DNA of 64,000 nucleotides from Aneurinibacillus uraniidurans (GCF_028471905.1 NZ_CP116902.1:2826501-2890500); one strand, 5' to 3'. Counted from the first letter of the stretch, positions 16,399 to 25,447 are shown. The notes: generated by a model from the letters alone, not told the origin. Translations and numbers: made by a program.

Positions 16399-17142
16399 AT
16401 GGTGAAAATAGACGGTAAAGTAGCGATTGTAACAGGGGGATCCCGCGGTATCGGAAGCGCGATTGCAAAGGAGTTGGCGGCACACGGGGTAAAAGTGGTC
16501 ATCAACTACAATAGCAGCAGCGTGGCAGCCGAAGCGGTTGTTAAAGAAATCGAGCAAGCGGGCGGTACTGCATTTGCTTCGCAGGCAGATGTAGCCGATC
16601 CGGCTCAGGCACGCGTACTTGTCGAAGAAACCATCAACAAATTCGGCCAGCTCGATATTCTGGTAAACAATGCGGGCATTACTCGGGACCGCACTTTCCG
16701 AAAGATCACCGAGGAAGATTGGAATAGCGTAATTGATACCAATCTGAGCAGCGTCTACAATACGACGGCTGCTGGACTTGAACACATTCAGAAATCAGAT
16801 GCAGGACGCATTATTAATATCTCTTCTATTATTGGTCAGGCGGGTGGCTTTGGACAGACGAACTATGCCGCAGCAAAAGCTGGTATGATCGGCTTCACCA
16901 AATCTCTGGCATTAGAACTCGCACGCGGTACAACAACGGTAAACGCAATCTGCCCAGGATTCATTGATACCGAAATGGTACAGGCTATTCCGGATAACGT
17001 ACGAGAACAAATCGTGGCCAAAATTCCGAAGCGTCGTTTTGGTACGCCAGAAGAAATCGCACGTGGTGTTCTCTTCCTCTGCCGTGATGGCGAATACATT
17101 ACCGGACAGCAGTTGAACATTAATGGCGGCATGTACATGTAG
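16399..17142 (+). CDS. phaB: acetoacetyl-CoA reductase
   Basis: 247-residue short-chain dehydrogenase with TGGSRGIG cofactor loop, NNAG, catalytic Ser in INISSIIGQ and YAAAKAG (Tyr-x3-Lys), ending in a typical NINGGMYM C-terminus. It reduces acetoacetyl-CoA to (R)-3-hydroxybutyryl-CoA, probably with NADPH, for PHA synthesis. A FabG-type 3-oxoacyl-ACP reductase is the alternative from sequence alone; position between phaR and phaC decides. The ribosome binding site is AAGGGGTG. Confidence 0.93.
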   Translation: MVKIDGKVAIVTGGSRGIGSAIAKELAAHGVKVVINYNSSSVAAEAVVKEIEQAGGTAFASQADVADPAQARVLVEETINKFGQLDILVNNAGITRDRTFRKITEEDWNSVIDTNLSSVYNTTAAGLEHIQKSDAGRIINISSIIGQAGGFGQTNYAAAKAGMIGFTKSLALELARGTTTVNAICPGFIDTEMVQAIPDNVREQIVAKIPKRRFGTPEEIARGVLFLCRDGEYITGQQLNINGGMYM

Positions 17143-17151
17143 TAAAATATT

Positions 17152-17180
17152 TTGGTTTATTTTTAATATTCTGGTATAGT
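17152..17180 (+). promoter_or_regulatory. possible internal promoter before phaC
   Basis: TTGGTT (17152-17157), 17-base spacer, TATAGT (17175-17180), in the 79-base phaB-phaC gap. It may allow extra phaC transcription. Confidence 0.45.
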
Positions 17181-17221
17181 TATAGAGAGAACTTATTTCC
17201 AGAGGTTGGAGGGAGTACCTA

Positions 17222-18310
17222 ATGTCAACTCCAGTGTTGAAAGATTGGGAAGAGATCCTTAATTCTATGCCCGAGGAAGCAAAGCGTACATATCGCCGCT
17301 TCCAGCGTGCAACAGAAGTGCTGACAACCGAAGCAGAGCCACAGGTCGGTCTTACGCCAAAAGAAGTCATTTGGACCAAGAACAAAACAAAGCTGTATCG
17401 GTATATGCCAGCAGCGCCAAAACAGCACCGAATTCCGCTGTTAATGGTATACGCTCTAATTAACAAGCCTTACATCCTGGACTTATCCCCTGGCAATAGC
17501 CTCATTGAATACTTAGTAAACCAGGGATTTGATGTGTATCTGCTTGACTGGGGTACACCGTCTCTAGAAGATCGGAACATGAAGCTGGATGACTACATCA
17601 TGGATTACATTCCGCGTGCTGTGCGCAAGGTGTTAAAAACATCCGGTGCCGATGAAATCTCGCTGCTTGGCTATTGCATGGGTGGAACGATGACATCCAT
17701 CTTTGCTGCCCTGCATCCACAGCTGCCCATTCGCAACATTATTTTTATGACCAGTCCGTTTGATTTTGCGGATGCTGGTCTATTCACAAACTGGCTCGAT
17801 GAGAAATACTTCAACCTTGATAAAATGGTTGATACGCTGGGCGTCATTCCACCGGAAATGATTGACTTCGGTAACAAAATGCTGAAGCCAATCGTAAATT
17901 TCTACGGTCCATACGTCAGCCTCGTCGATCGGGCGGAAAATGAGAGTTTCGTGAATGGCTGGAAGCTGATGCAGAAATGGGTAAATGACGGCATTCCGTT
18001 CCCGGGTGAAGCATTCCGCCAGTGGATTCGTGAATTCTATCAGCACAACAAGCTGCTGAAAGGTGAATTAATTGTCCGCGGACGTCCGGTTGACCTGAGC
18101 AATATTAAAGCAAATGTGCTTAATATTGCAGCAGAGCGCGACCACATTGCGATCCCGCATCAAGTAAAGGCACTAATGAATGTGATTTCCAGTGAAGATA
18201 AAACATATACTGAGATGCCAACAGGCCACGTATCTGTCTGCTTCGGACGTCAGGCAATCAACAAGACGTATCCGACTGTGGGCAACTGGCTAGCTGAGCG
18301 CTCACAATAA
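17222..18310 (+). CDS. phaC: class IV poly(3-hydroxyalkanoate) synthase, PhaC subunit
   Basis: 362 residues, the length of class III/IV PhaC. An alpha/beta-hydrolase fold with the lipase-like box GYCMGG, catalytic C152, the Asp in ERDHIAIPHQ and the His in PTGHVSVCFG. It polymerises (R)-3-hydroxyacyl-CoA at the granule surface together with PhaR. No phaA thiolase gene is in the window. A good GGAGGGAG site precedes the ATG at 17222. Closed by a strong terminator. Confidence 0.95.
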   Translation: MSTPVLKDWEEILNSMPEEAKRTYRRFQRATEVLTTEAEPQVGLTPKEVIWTKNKTKLYRYMPAAPKQHRIPLLMVYALINKPYILDLSPGNSLIEYLVNQGFDVYLLDWGTPSLEDRNMKLDDYIMDYIPRAVRKVLKTSGADEISLLGYCMGGTMTSIFAALHPQLPIRNIIFMTSPFDFADAGLFTNWLDEKYFNLDKMVDTLGVIPPEMIDFGNKMLKPIVNFYGPYVSLVDRAENESFVNGWKLMQKWVNDGIPFPGEAFRQWIREFYQHNKLLKGELIVRGRPVDLSNIKANVLNIAAERDHIAIPHQVKALMNVISSEDKTYTEMPTGHVSVCFGRQAINKTYPTVGNWLAERSQ

Positions 18311-18317
18311 GAAAAAG

Positions 18318-18362
18318 AAAGGAGCTGTTTCAATCGTCTATACGACTGAAACAGCTCCTTTT
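18318..18362. terminator. bidirectional terminator, phaC / thiI
   Basis: A long stem (AAAGGAGCTGTTTCA with its complement) between the convergent phaC and thiI, with T runs on both sides. Confidence 0.85.
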
Positions 18363-18370
18363 CTATACTA

Positions 18371-19576
18371 CTAGAAGAAATCATGCTCGGCTTCTGGTTC
18401 AGCCGGGTCAATCCACAGGCTCTCTACATTGTTAACCGCATCTTCTACCAGCTTCTCGACATCAAGCGGTACTTCACAGCGTTCCGCTACATCTACCTTT
18501 GGCTTTGTTACAGGTGATTTCGGTACGAACACCGTACAGCAGTCTTCAAATGGAAGAATTGATGTCTCATACGTACCAATCTTATGGGAAATTTCGATAA
18601 TCTCTTCCTTATCCATCGCCACAAGAGGTCGAATAACTGGTGTGTCAATTACATGGTTAATTGTGTACATACTCTCCATCGTTTGCGATGCCACCTGCCC
18701 AAGGCTTTCGCCTGTTGCAATCGCAAGTGCGCCATTTTTCTCAGCAAGCTTCTCGGCAATGCGCATCATAAAGCGGCGCATAATCGTAATCGTATAATGT
18801 TCCGGGCAATGCTTGCGAATCTCCGTTTGGATCTCTGTGAACGGCACAATATGGAGCTTCATGCCACCGCTGTATTTAGATAGAATACGTGCCAGATCAA
18901 TGACTTTCTGTTTCGCACGCTCCGATGTGAATGGGTAGCTGTGAAAATGTACTCCCTCAATCCGCACACCCCGACGCATCGTCTTCCAGCCCGCAACCGG
19001 ACTGTCAATTCCTCCGGATAGCATTAACATCGCTTTACCGCCGCTGCCTGTTGGCAGTCCACCTGATCCCTTAATAGTACGGCAGGAAATAAAGGTACCG
19101 TCCGTACGAATCTCGACAATCAGCTCGACATCCGGGTTATGTACATCCACTTTCAAGTCTGGCATATTCCGGAGTACATAACCACCTACATGGCGATTCA
19201 TCTCTTGTGAACGATGTGGGAACTGCTTATTCGGACGCTTCGTAATTACTTTAAATGTACGCGGAGCCGGATCAGCATCAAGCATTACATCAAGCGCTGC
19301 TTGTTGAATAGCTTCTAGCGCAAAATCTTCAACAAATCGGACCGGACTAAACGAGTGAATCCCAAAAATATTTTGCAGACGTTCGGCCACTTTTTCATAC
19401 GGCTCACCATGCAAGGATAAATATAATCGGCCAAATGTACGCTCCACCTGTACATTTGGAAATGAGCCTTTCAAGTTTTTTCGAATATTGCGGACAAGCT
19501 GTGTTTCGAACTCTCCACGATTGCGCTTTTTCAACGCCAACTCACCATAACGGATTAAAATATGTTCATATTGCAT
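18371..19576 (-). CDS. thiI: tRNA 4-thiouridine synthetase / thiamine sulfur transferase
   Basis: 401 residues: an N-terminal ferredoxin-like and THUMP domain (to about 165), then an adenylating PP-loop domain with SGGIDS at 187-192. There is no C-terminal rhodanese domain, as is usual in Bacillus. ThiI activates U8 of tRNA and transfers sulfur; it also supplies sulfur for the thiamine thiazole. It follows the cysteine desulfurase by two bases; the ribosome binding site GAGGG lies inside the upstream gene's last codons, so the two are coupled. Confidence 0.95.
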   Translation of the reverse strand: MQYEHILIRYGELALKKRNRGEFETQLVRNIRKNLKGSFPNVQVERTFGRLYLSLHGEPYEKVAERLQNIFGIHSFSPVRFVEDFALEAIQQAALDVMLDADPAPRTFKVITKRPNKQFPHRSQEMNRHVGGYVLRNMPDLKVDVHNPDVELIVEIRTDGTFISCRTIKGSGGLPTGSGGKAMLMLSGGIDSPVAGWKTMRRGVRIEGVHFHSYPFTSERAKQKVIDLARILSKYSGGMKLHIVPFTEIQTEIRKHCPEHYTITIMRRFMMRIAEKLAEKNGALAIATGESLGQVASQTMESMYTINHVIDTPVIRPLVAMDKEEIIEISHKIGTYETSILPFEDCCTVFVPKSPVTKPKVDVAERCEVPLDVEKLVEDAVNNVESLWIDPAEPEAEHDFF

Positions 19577-19578
19577 CT

Positions 19579-20733
19579 TTATACCCTCATAATTTTCGCT
19601 AAATTTGGTACGACATCTTCGACTATTTTTAGAAAATAGTCGACTTCTGCTTCCGTATTATCTGCACAGAAGCTAACGCGAAGCGCACTCTTCGCACGTT
19701 CTTCTTCAATCCCTGCCGCAATCAAGACACGAGAGGGCTTATTCTGCTTCGACGAGCAAGCCGAGCGTGTTGACACATATATCTCATGCTTCTCAAGCGC
19801 ATGCAGCACGACTTCTGCCTTTACACCCGGAAACGAAAAATTCACAATGTGCGGTGCTGCACATGTGTCATCACGCCCTGGACCATTCACCGTACAGTAC
19901 GTAAGCGGCGTCAACCCATCAATCAAGCGCTGGCGCAGCTTTCTCATATGATTGGCGTGAGCGTCTATTTTATCGTGCTGCATACGCATCGCTTTCGCCA
20001 TCGCTACAATCCCCGGCACATTTTCTGTACCGGAGCGGACTCCACCTTCCTGACCGCCTCCGATCACAAGTGGTGACAACGTAAGCCCACGTCGAATATA
20101 CAATAGCCCACAGCCACGTAACCCATGAAACTTATGCGCGGATAATGACAACAAATCTATGCCCCATTGTCCCGGCTTAAGCGCTAGCTTACCGAAGCTC
20201 TGGACCGCATCCACATGAAAGATCACTTTTGGATAATCCGCCAGCAGCTTGCCAATCTCCTCAATGGGTTGTACAGTTCCAAGCTCACTGTTTACATGCA
20301 TAATGGATACGAGAATCGTATCGTCACGCAGCGCTCGCTTTATATCCTCGACATGCACACGCCCCTTACCATCTATCGGCACATACGTAATACTGTATCC
20401 CATCTCTTCAAGCTGTCGACATGCTTCATACACAGACGCATGCTCAACTTGACTTGTAATAATATGCTTGCCACGCCCACGATACTGCCAGGCAATGCCC
20501 TTAAGCGCTGTATTATTACTCTCGGTACCTCCCGATGTAAAAACAATTTCACCTGGCTGTACACTTAGACAGTCGGCTGCTACTTTGCGAGCCTGCTCTA
20601 ACAACTGAGCTGCCTTCCCGCCAAGATCATGCAAAGAGGACGGATTGCCAAAAAAACCGCTCGCCACATCAGCAAACGTACGAACGACATCCGGATGCGG
20701 CTTCGTTGTGGCACTGTTATCAAAATAAATCAT
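19579..20733 (-). CDS. nifZ: cysteine desulfurase (NifS/IscS type)
   Basis: 384 residues from the ATG at 20733, with AAGGAG upstream. An aminotransferase class V fold with the PLP lysine in SAHKFHGLRGCG and the reactive cysteine in RSACSSKQN. In Bacillus subtilis NifZ is the dedicated sulfur donor for ThiI, and the same nifZ-thiI gene pair is seen here, so that role is inferred. The N-terminus IYFDNSATTKPH is typical. Confidence 0.93.
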   Translation of the reverse strand: MIYFDNSATTKPHPDVVRTFADVASGFFGNPSSLHDLGGKAAQLLEQARKVAADCLSVQPGEIVFTSGGTESNNTALKGIAWQYRGRGKHIITSQVEHASVYEACRQLEEMGYSITYVPIDGKGRVHVEDIKRALRDDTILVSIMHVNSELGTVQPIEEIGKLLADYPKVIFHVDAVQSFGKLALKPGQWGIDLLSLSAHKFHGLRGCGLLYIRRGLTLSPLVIGGGQEGGVRSGTENVPGIVAMAKAMRMQHDKIDAHANHMRKLRQRLIDGLTPLTYCTVNGPGRDDTCAAPHIVNFSFPGVKAEVVLHALEKHEIYVSTRSACSSKQNKPSRVLIAAGIEEERAKSALRVSFCADNTEAEVDYFLKIVEDVVPNLAKIMRV

Positions 20734-21049
20734 TGCTTCTCCTTCTTTATGGCCAGCTTTTCTTACCTTAGTATAGCCGGAGTGTTTCAGAAAAAATTTC
20801 ACCCTTTATCATACCATAATTTCTCGCTATAGGAAGTCACAAAGCAAATTCGACTCGATTGTATAATTGAAAAAAATTCCGCCATAATTGAAAACGATTA
20901 CATCGTAAATTACTATTTACAATACAAAGTGCAACTGTTATTATAATTTTCAATCAATTATAAACATACATGTAGCTATGCCGCAAATTGAGCGGCTGCT
21001 CGCTATACTTATTTTTGTCAGAATATTATAACAAAAGGAGAGAGTACAA
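20734..21049. other. regulatory intergenic region with repeats
   Basis: 316 bases between the divergent desulfurase and a 53-codon ORF. ATAATTGAAAA occurs at 20863-20873 and 20884-20894, exactly 21 bases apart. TTATAATT (20941-20948) and AATTATAA (20956-20963) form a perfect inverted repeat. A promoter TTTACA (20916-20921), 17 bases, TATTAT (20939-20944) faces right and its -10 is overlapped by the inverted repeat. This looks like an operator-rich promoter for the small ORF. Confidence 0.5.
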
Positions 21050-21211
21050 ATGACAGTGATGGTGGAAGTAAAAAAACTGAAACAAATGGAAGAGGAAATC
21101 GCTCGCTTGCAACGAGAGTTACATGCGATGCAAGCCGCTCCGGCAAACGGATTTGAACCGCTCGAATCTGATCAATTTTTGACAGAAGCATACAATAAAT
21201 TTCTTCGCTAG
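21050..21211 (+). CDS. 53-residue coiled-coil-like small protein
   Basis: ATG at 21050 behind AAAAGGAGAG, TAG at 21209-21211. The first half is charged and heptad-like (VEVKKLKQMEEEIARLQREL), probably one amphipathic helix; the second half has a proline and a short helix ending FLR. No family recognised. It has its own promoter, a possible operator set and its own terminator, so it is a real single gene. Small dimeric adaptor or regulator is a guess. Confidence 0.7.
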   Translation: MTVMVEVKKLKQMEEEIARLQRELHAMQAAPANGFEPLESDQFLTEAYNKFLR

Positions 21212-21221
21212 TATGAGGAAT

Positions 21222-21257
21222 AGGCGACACCCTTACTCAAGGATGTCGCCTGTTTTT
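21222..21257 (+). terminator. intrinsic terminator of the 53-codon gene
   Basis: AGGCGACA-C-CCTT pairs with AAGG-A-TGTCGCCT (one mismatch), followed by GTTTTTG. Confidence 0.8.
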
Positions 21258-21264
21258 GCTCTTT

Positions 21265-21630
21265 TTAGTAAAATGGCCTAAGCAAAAATGTCAGCACCAC
21301 TGCAACAGCAGACAGCCCCATTGTCCACCGCCCCAGTCCCGCTGATCCCCGACGTACTGCCACATATCCGAGCACAAATGCCGAGATGCCAAGCACAAAC
21401 GGCATCATTAGAAAAGCTAACAGCGCCAGAATCAACCCGAGTGTCCCCGGCAGAGTTCCACCTTCCCGCTGCGCTTCATTTGATTCCGTATGTGTCCTTG
21501 ATTCGAATTCACGCTCTGATCCGTACAAACGTGGTGTTATCTCACCAGCAATTTCTTCCCGGTATGGATAACGAAAAGGAATAACGTTGTTACGTCGTTT
21601 TCGGTGCTTCGCCACCGGTTTATCCCTCAT
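21265..21630 (-). CDS. small membrane protein, DUF4190-like
   Basis: 121 residues. A basic and polar cytoplasmic N-terminus (KHRKRRNN) leads to two hydrophobic helices (about 62-88 and 100-116) separated by a short RRGSAG turn. The paired-helix layout with Gly-rich turns resembles DUF4190 proteins of unknown function. There is no strong ribosome binding site before the ATG at 21630. Same strand as the DUF1540 gene upstream. Confidence 0.65.
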   Translation of the reverse strand: MRDKPVAKHRKRRNNVIPFRYPYREEIAGEITPRLYGSEREFESRTHTESNEAQREGGTLPGTLGLILALLAFLMMPFVLGISAFVLGYVAVRRGSAGLGRWTMGLSAVAVVLTFLLRPFY

Positions 21631-21656
21631 TTCAGCTCAGGATCATGTAGATCACG

Positions 21657-21875
21657 TTACAAGCCACTTTTCGGTCTAAACGTATGACAACATGTCCCGC
21701 TTGAGGTACTTGCGAGTTCCTTGCGATCGGTAGAAACCCCAATATCACCGAATTCTTCCGTATAATTCACTCGTGCGTTCTGATCAGTATCGACCATAAT
21801 CGCACTAGCCGCACAGCTATTCCCTTGCTTCCAGAAGTCACAATTTGATACGCTGCATTTAACGCCCTGTGGCAT
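21657..21875 (-). CDS. DUF1540 domain protein
   Basis: 72 residues from the ATG at 21875, eight bases after GGAGG. Cysteine-rich: VKCSVSNCDFWKQGNSCAAS near the N-terminus and a CC pair near the C-terminus, the DUF1540 pattern thought to bind a metal. Function unknown; in Bacillales such genes are often found among sporulation or envelope genes. Confidence 0.82.
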   Translation of the reverse strand: MPQGVKCSVSNCDFWKQGNSCAASAIMVDTDQNARVNYTEEFGDIGVSTDRKELASTSSGTCCHTFRPKSGL

Positions 21876-21998
21876 GCGCAATCCCTCCTCTATAATACCC
21901 CCTGAAAAGATAAGACAAACACAAGTAAGCCCCATCTCCTCGTACATAGAGTGTGTCGCCGTCTAGCTCAGCATGCGCTCATGTTATTCCCAATCTGT

Positions 21999-23189
21999 TT
22001 AGCTCCTGTTCGCACAGGTGATGCCTATTCCAGCCAACAGTTTACTTCCTACTGCAAGCATCGCCTCATCAATTGTAAAGCGTGGATGATGGTGGCTGTA
22101 TGCTGCTTCTTCATTGCGAATACCCAGGAAAAAATAAGCACCCGGAACTTGCTGTAAATAATAAGAGAAGTCCTCTCCTGCCATACTTGGCACTGCTGTG
22201 TCCACTTTATCCGCTCCCATCACCGCATGCCCAACCTGTTCGACAATCGCATTCATCTCCGGGTCATTAACGACAGACGGATCACCTTTTACATATTCAA
22301 ACGATGCGGACGCTCCGAATGACGCACAGGCCCCGTTCATCACTCGTTCAATCAAACCTGGAATCTGCTCCTGAACATCCGGATGAAAGTAGCGAACTGT
22401 TCCCTGAATCATCGCGGTGTCCGGAATAATGTTATACGTATCGCCTGCGTGTATCTGCCCGACACTAATGACAGCCGGATAGAGCGGATTTAGCGAACGA
22501 CTTACAACCGTCTGCAATTGTGTGACAAGATGTGCCGCGATCACGATCGGGTCCGTCGTCAGATGCGGCATCGAGCCATGCCCCCCAACTCCTTGAATAC
22601 GAATCGTAAACGAATCGGATCCCGCCATAATCGGACCTGGACATGCCTCCATCCGACCGCTGTCTACATTTTGCCAGAGATGAAGCCCAAAAATCGCATC
22701 TACGTCTGCAAGTACTCCCGCTTCTACAAGCTCGCGTGCCCCACCTGGCACCACTTCTTCCGCATGTTGAAACACAAGCTTAATGCGACCCGCAAAATCA
22801 CCTTCCAGTGCAACAAGCGCTTTGGCTGCTCCAAGTAAAATCGCCGTATGTCCATCATGGCCACACGCATGCATCACGCCTGGTGTCTGTGAAGCAAAGG
22901 GGAGTCCTGTCTCCTCCTCAATCGGAAGGGCGTCAATGTCCGCCCGCAATGCCACGGTTTTACCGGGGCGATTGCCATCAATGTAGGCAATCACATCTTT
23001 GCCCGTATATGTGCTTGTCGTAAGTCCCATGCTCTCAAGCTGCTCCCGGATATATACCACTGTTTTCGATTCCTGATGCGACAATTCCGGGTAGCGGTGA
23101 AGATAACGACGTACCTCTGTAATCCATTCTTTATGTTCATTTACTACTTTCTCAATCCGAGCCTGTACATCTTTTATTGTCTCTGTCAT
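21999..23189 (-). CDS. M20 family amidohydrolase (N-acyl amino acid / hippurate hydrolase type)
   Basis: 396 residues from the ATG at 23189, eight bases after GGAGG. A di-zinc M20D peptidase: HACGHDGHTAILLGAAKAL, FQHAEEVVPGGARELVEAG (QHAEE where QPAEE is usual), an intervening dimerisation domain beginning near IQGVGGHGSMPH, and MAGEDFSYYLQ. Such enzymes remove acyl groups from N-acyl amino acids; related activities include N-acetyl-diaminopimelate deacetylase and auxin-conjugate hydrolase. The N-terminal HRYPELSHQE motif is classic. Monocistronic. Confidence 0.92.
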   Translation of the reverse strand: MTETIKDVQARIEKVVNEHKEWITEVRRYLHRYPELSHQESKTVVYIREQLESMGLTTSTYTGKDVIAYIDGNRPGKTVALRADIDALPIEEETGLPFASQTPGVMHACGHDGHTAILLGAAKALVALEGDFAGRIKLVFQHAEEVVPGGARELVEAGVLADVDAIFGLHLWQNVDSGRMEACPGPIMAGSDSFTIRIQGVGGHGSMPHLTTDPIVIAAHLVTQLQTVVSRSLNPLYPAVISVGQIHAGDTYNIIPDTAMIQGTVRYFHPDVQEQIPGLIERVMNGACASFGASASFEYVKGDPSVVNDPEMNAIVEQVGHAVMGADKVDTAVPSMAGEDFSYYLQQVPGAYFFLGIRNEEAAYSHHHPRFTIDEAMLAVGSKLLAGIGITCANRS

Positions 23190-23272
23190 AAGAAAAACCT
23201 CCATCCATTTTCTTTAATAGTAGTGGATGGAGGCCGACTTGAAAAGCATATAGGGCACATCATTATGAATTT

Positions 23273-24013
23273 TTATAACACAAGACCACCGTCTACAGAC
23301 AATACCGCTCCATTAATGTATGAGGAAAACGGGGAGGCGAGGAATGTATAGGCACGTGCGATATCTTCCGCTTCGCCTAAGCGTTTAACAGGCACTTTTT
23401 CACGCATCATTTCAAGAACTTTCTCTGGAACGGCATCCAGCATCGGTGTGCGAATAAAGCCAGGTGCGACAGCATTTACAGTAATGCCTTTATGTCCTAA
23501 TTCTTTCGCCCATGTTTTGGTCAGTCCGATTACACCTGCCTTAGTCGCTGCGTAATTCGTTTGCCCGATGTTGCCGTATAACCCGACGACTGAAGAAGTA
23601 CTGATGATGCGTCCGTAACCGTTTGCAAGCATAAGCGGAATCGCTGCCTGCGTGCATAAATATACACCAGTCAGATTAATGTTAATGACCTGATCCCATT
23701 TCTCTTTTGTTAGCTTATGCACCATTCCATCACGTGTAATGCCAGCATTGTTAATCAGCACATCAAGGCGTCCGGCCAGCTTCTGCACGTTCGCTGCCAT
23801 TTGCTGCACCGACGTTTCATCTCCAACATTCACCTGGACAAAATCCGCTCTACCGCCTGCTTCTCGCAGCTCCGCTACTGCTTCTGTTCCCTGCGCTTCA
23901 TTAATATCTGCTACAATGACATGTGCACCGCGCTCACACAGTATACGTGCCGCCTCAAGTCCAAGTCCGCTCGCTCCTCCTGTAATGACGGCTGCCTGGT
24001 TTTGGAATTCCAT
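23273..24013 (-). CDS. SDR family 3-oxoacyl reductase (FabG-like)
   Basis: 246 residues from the ATG at 24013, after a run of GGAGG sites. Rossmann loop TGGASGLG, NNAG, STSSVVGLYGNIGQTNYAATKAG with the catalytic Ser, Tyr and Lys, and an SVDGGLVL C-terminus. Close in type to FabG and PhaB. A 3-oxoacyl-CoA or -ACP reductase role is likely; with phaB elsewhere in the window this is a paralogue. Divergent from another SDR at 24136. Confidence 0.88.
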   Translation of the reverse strand: MEFQNQAAVITGGASGLGLEAARILCERGAHVIVADINEAQGTEAVAELREAGGRADFVQVNVGDETSVQQMAANVQKLAGRLDVLINNAGITRDGMVHKLTKEKWDQVININLTGVYLCTQAAIPLMLANGYGRIISTSSVVGLYGNIGQTNYAATKAGVIGLTKTWAKELGHKGITVNAVAPGFIRTPMLDAVPEKVLEMMREKVPVKRLGEAEDIARAYTFLASPFSSYINGAVLSVDGGLVL

Positions 24014-24135
24014 GCAGTTCCCTCCTCCTCCACTGTTCTTGTATAATGTATTCGCCCACCTATAAAATGTGACACCTACTGACAAAAATCCAGTAGTGAA
24101 TATTTACACTTACCTGCAAAGGAGCTTAATGCATT

Positions 24136-24924
24136 ATGAATACATGGCACGGAAAAATTATTGTAATTACAGGAGCTTCAAGCGGCATCGGCCAAATGAC
24201 AGCTCTACTTGCAGCACAGCATGGGGCCATCCCGATATTACTCGCCCGTTCCGAAGATGCCCTTGCCTCATTAGCAAACCGCATCCAGTCTCTACAGCCG
24301 GATGTCTCATACTATGTTTGTGATGTGACCGATGAAAATCAGATTCAAGATGTAGTCGCCCGGATTATCGAGCGATATAAAAACGTTGATGTTTGGGTGA
24401 ATAACGCTGGGTACGGGGTATTTGACAGCGTACTTACTGCGCAAATGGACGATATCGTCGGAATGGTGGATGTGAATTATCTCGGGGTTGTTCGCTGTAC
24501 AAGAGCCATTTTGCCTCATATGAAGGCACGAGGGCAGGGAAACATCATTAATGTTGCTTCCGTCGCTGGAAAGCTGGCCACCCCGAATTCAAGTGCATAT
24601 TCTGCCAGCAAATTCGCCGTCATCGGCTACACACACAGCGTTCGAGCAGAAGTAAAACCATTCGGTGTATACGTATCTGCAGTGAATCCTGGTCCAGTAC
24701 GTACCCCATTTTTTGAGCGGGCGGATACAAGTGGTAATTACCGTCGGAATGTCGAAAAATTTATGATCGATCCAGAAACCGTTGCTAAAGGGATTTTAAT
24801 GGCAGCTACCACCGGACAGGCAGAAGTTACTTTGCCCCGTTATATGCGAGTCGGCGTTGTGCTCCACCATGTATTTCCCCGTTTGTTTGAACGATTGCTC
24901 GGTCCGTTTTTGAATCGGAAATAA
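24136..24924 (+). CDS. SDR family oxidoreductase, YqjQ-like
   Basis: 262 residues. GASSGIGQ cofactor loop, NNAGYG, INVASVAGK and YSASKFAVIGYTHSVRAEV carry the SDR catalytic residues. The C-terminal 30 residues are hydrophobic/basic (LPRYMRVGVVLHHVFPRLFERLL), a feature of the YqjQ/DltE-like subgroup and possibly a membrane-binding helix. Start ATG at 24136 with AAAGGAG eleven bases upstream. Substrate unknown. A DUF378 gene follows 48 bases later in the same orientation. Confidence 0.85.
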   Translation: MNTWHGKIIVITGASSGIGQMTALLAAQHGAIPILLARSEDALASLANRIQSLQPDVSYYVCDVTDENQIQDVVARIIERYKNVDVWVNNAGYGVFDSVLTAQMDDIVGMVDVNYLGVVRCTRAILPHMKARGQGNIINVASVAGKLATPNSSAYSASKFAVIGYTHSVRAEVKPFGVYVSAVNPGPVRTPFFERADTSGNYRRNVEKFMIDPETVAKGILMAATTGQAEVTLPRYMRVGVVLHHVFPRLFERLLGPFLNRK

Positions 24925-24972
24925 TACACACGGACATACTACATGTACAGATACAGAAAGGAGTTGAATGGT

Positions 24973-25170
24973 ATGGATCGTGTTGCTCTTATTTTGGTTA
25001 TTATCGGGGCAGTGAACTGGCTGCTTGTTGGCCTGTTTCAATGGGATCTAGTGGCAGCTCTGTTCAATGGCGGAGGTTCCTTCCTGAGCCGTACTGTATA
25101 TTTCCTCATTGGTCTAGCGGGTCTGTACTCCATCAGCCTGCTATTCCGCGAACGTAATACCGCTTCCTAG
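24973..25170 (+). CDS. DUF378 membrane protein
   Basis: 65 residues from the ATG at 24973, behind AAAGGAGTTG. Two membrane helices with the DUF378 pattern: LVIIGAVNWLLVGLFQWDLV and FLSRTVYFLIGLAGLYS. Function unknown. It is probably co-transcribed with the SDR and closed by a strong terminator. Confidence 0.87.
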   Translation: MDRVALILVIIGAVNWLLVGLFQWDLVAALFNGGGSFLSRTVYFLIGLAGLYSISLLFRERNTAS

Positions 25171-25180
25171 CCCATACGCC

Positions 25181-25207
25181 AAAGCGCCGGAACTCCGGCG
25201 CTTTTTT
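25181..25207 (+). terminator. intrinsic terminator of the SDR-DUF378 operon
   Basis: AAAGCGCCGG, loop AACT, CCGGCGCTTT, then more T. Confidence 0.9.
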
Positions 25208-25246
25208 TCTCCCTTATTGCACGCCAGCTTCTTCTCCTGTAATAAT

Positions 25247-25279
25247 CAAAAGACACACATTAACCGAGTGTGTCTTTTG
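25247..25279 (-). terminator. intrinsic terminator for the leftward transporter operon
   Basis: CAAAAGACACAC pairs with GTGTGTCTTTTG; on the minus strand it follows the 40-codon gene by about 45 bases. Confidence 0.65.
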
Positions 25280-25324
25280 ACTGTTACTCTTTTATTCGTC
25301 CTTCGCTTCCTTTGGACGATTCAG

Positions 25325-25447
25325 CTATTTAGCACCTTTTCTCTTCTTCCTTCCGAGAATTTTCTTATACAGGGGAAATAAAACAATAGCACCTATAAGC
25401 AATACGGTCATTAACACCAAATATAAAATCGCTGATAAATTTAACAT
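25325..25447 (-). CDS. 40-residue single-pass membrane microprotein
   Basis: ATG at 25447 behind GAGGAGGGAG, stop at 25325-25327. One long hydrophobic helix (about residues 5-26) followed by a strongly basic tail (KKILGRKKRKGAK), so an N-out/C-in topology is expected. It lies 63 bases downstream of a 458-residue transporter on the same strand and may be co-transcribed. Small accessory subunits of this shape accompany several bacterial transporters; that role is inference. Confidence 0.65.
   Translation of the reverse strand: MLNLSAILYLVLMTVLLIGAIVLFPLYKKILGRKKRKGAK

Noticed and set aside
20905-20913. GTAAATTAC resembles the core of the PhaQ-like palindrome
   Set aside because: Only four bases per arm match in a very AT-rich stretch; too short to claim.
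24068-24084. TGTGACACCTACTGACA between the divergent SDRs matches TGTNA-N7-TNACA
   Set aside because: The centre is GC-rich (CACCTAC), unlike real TnrA/GlnR sites, and no nitrogen gene is nearby.
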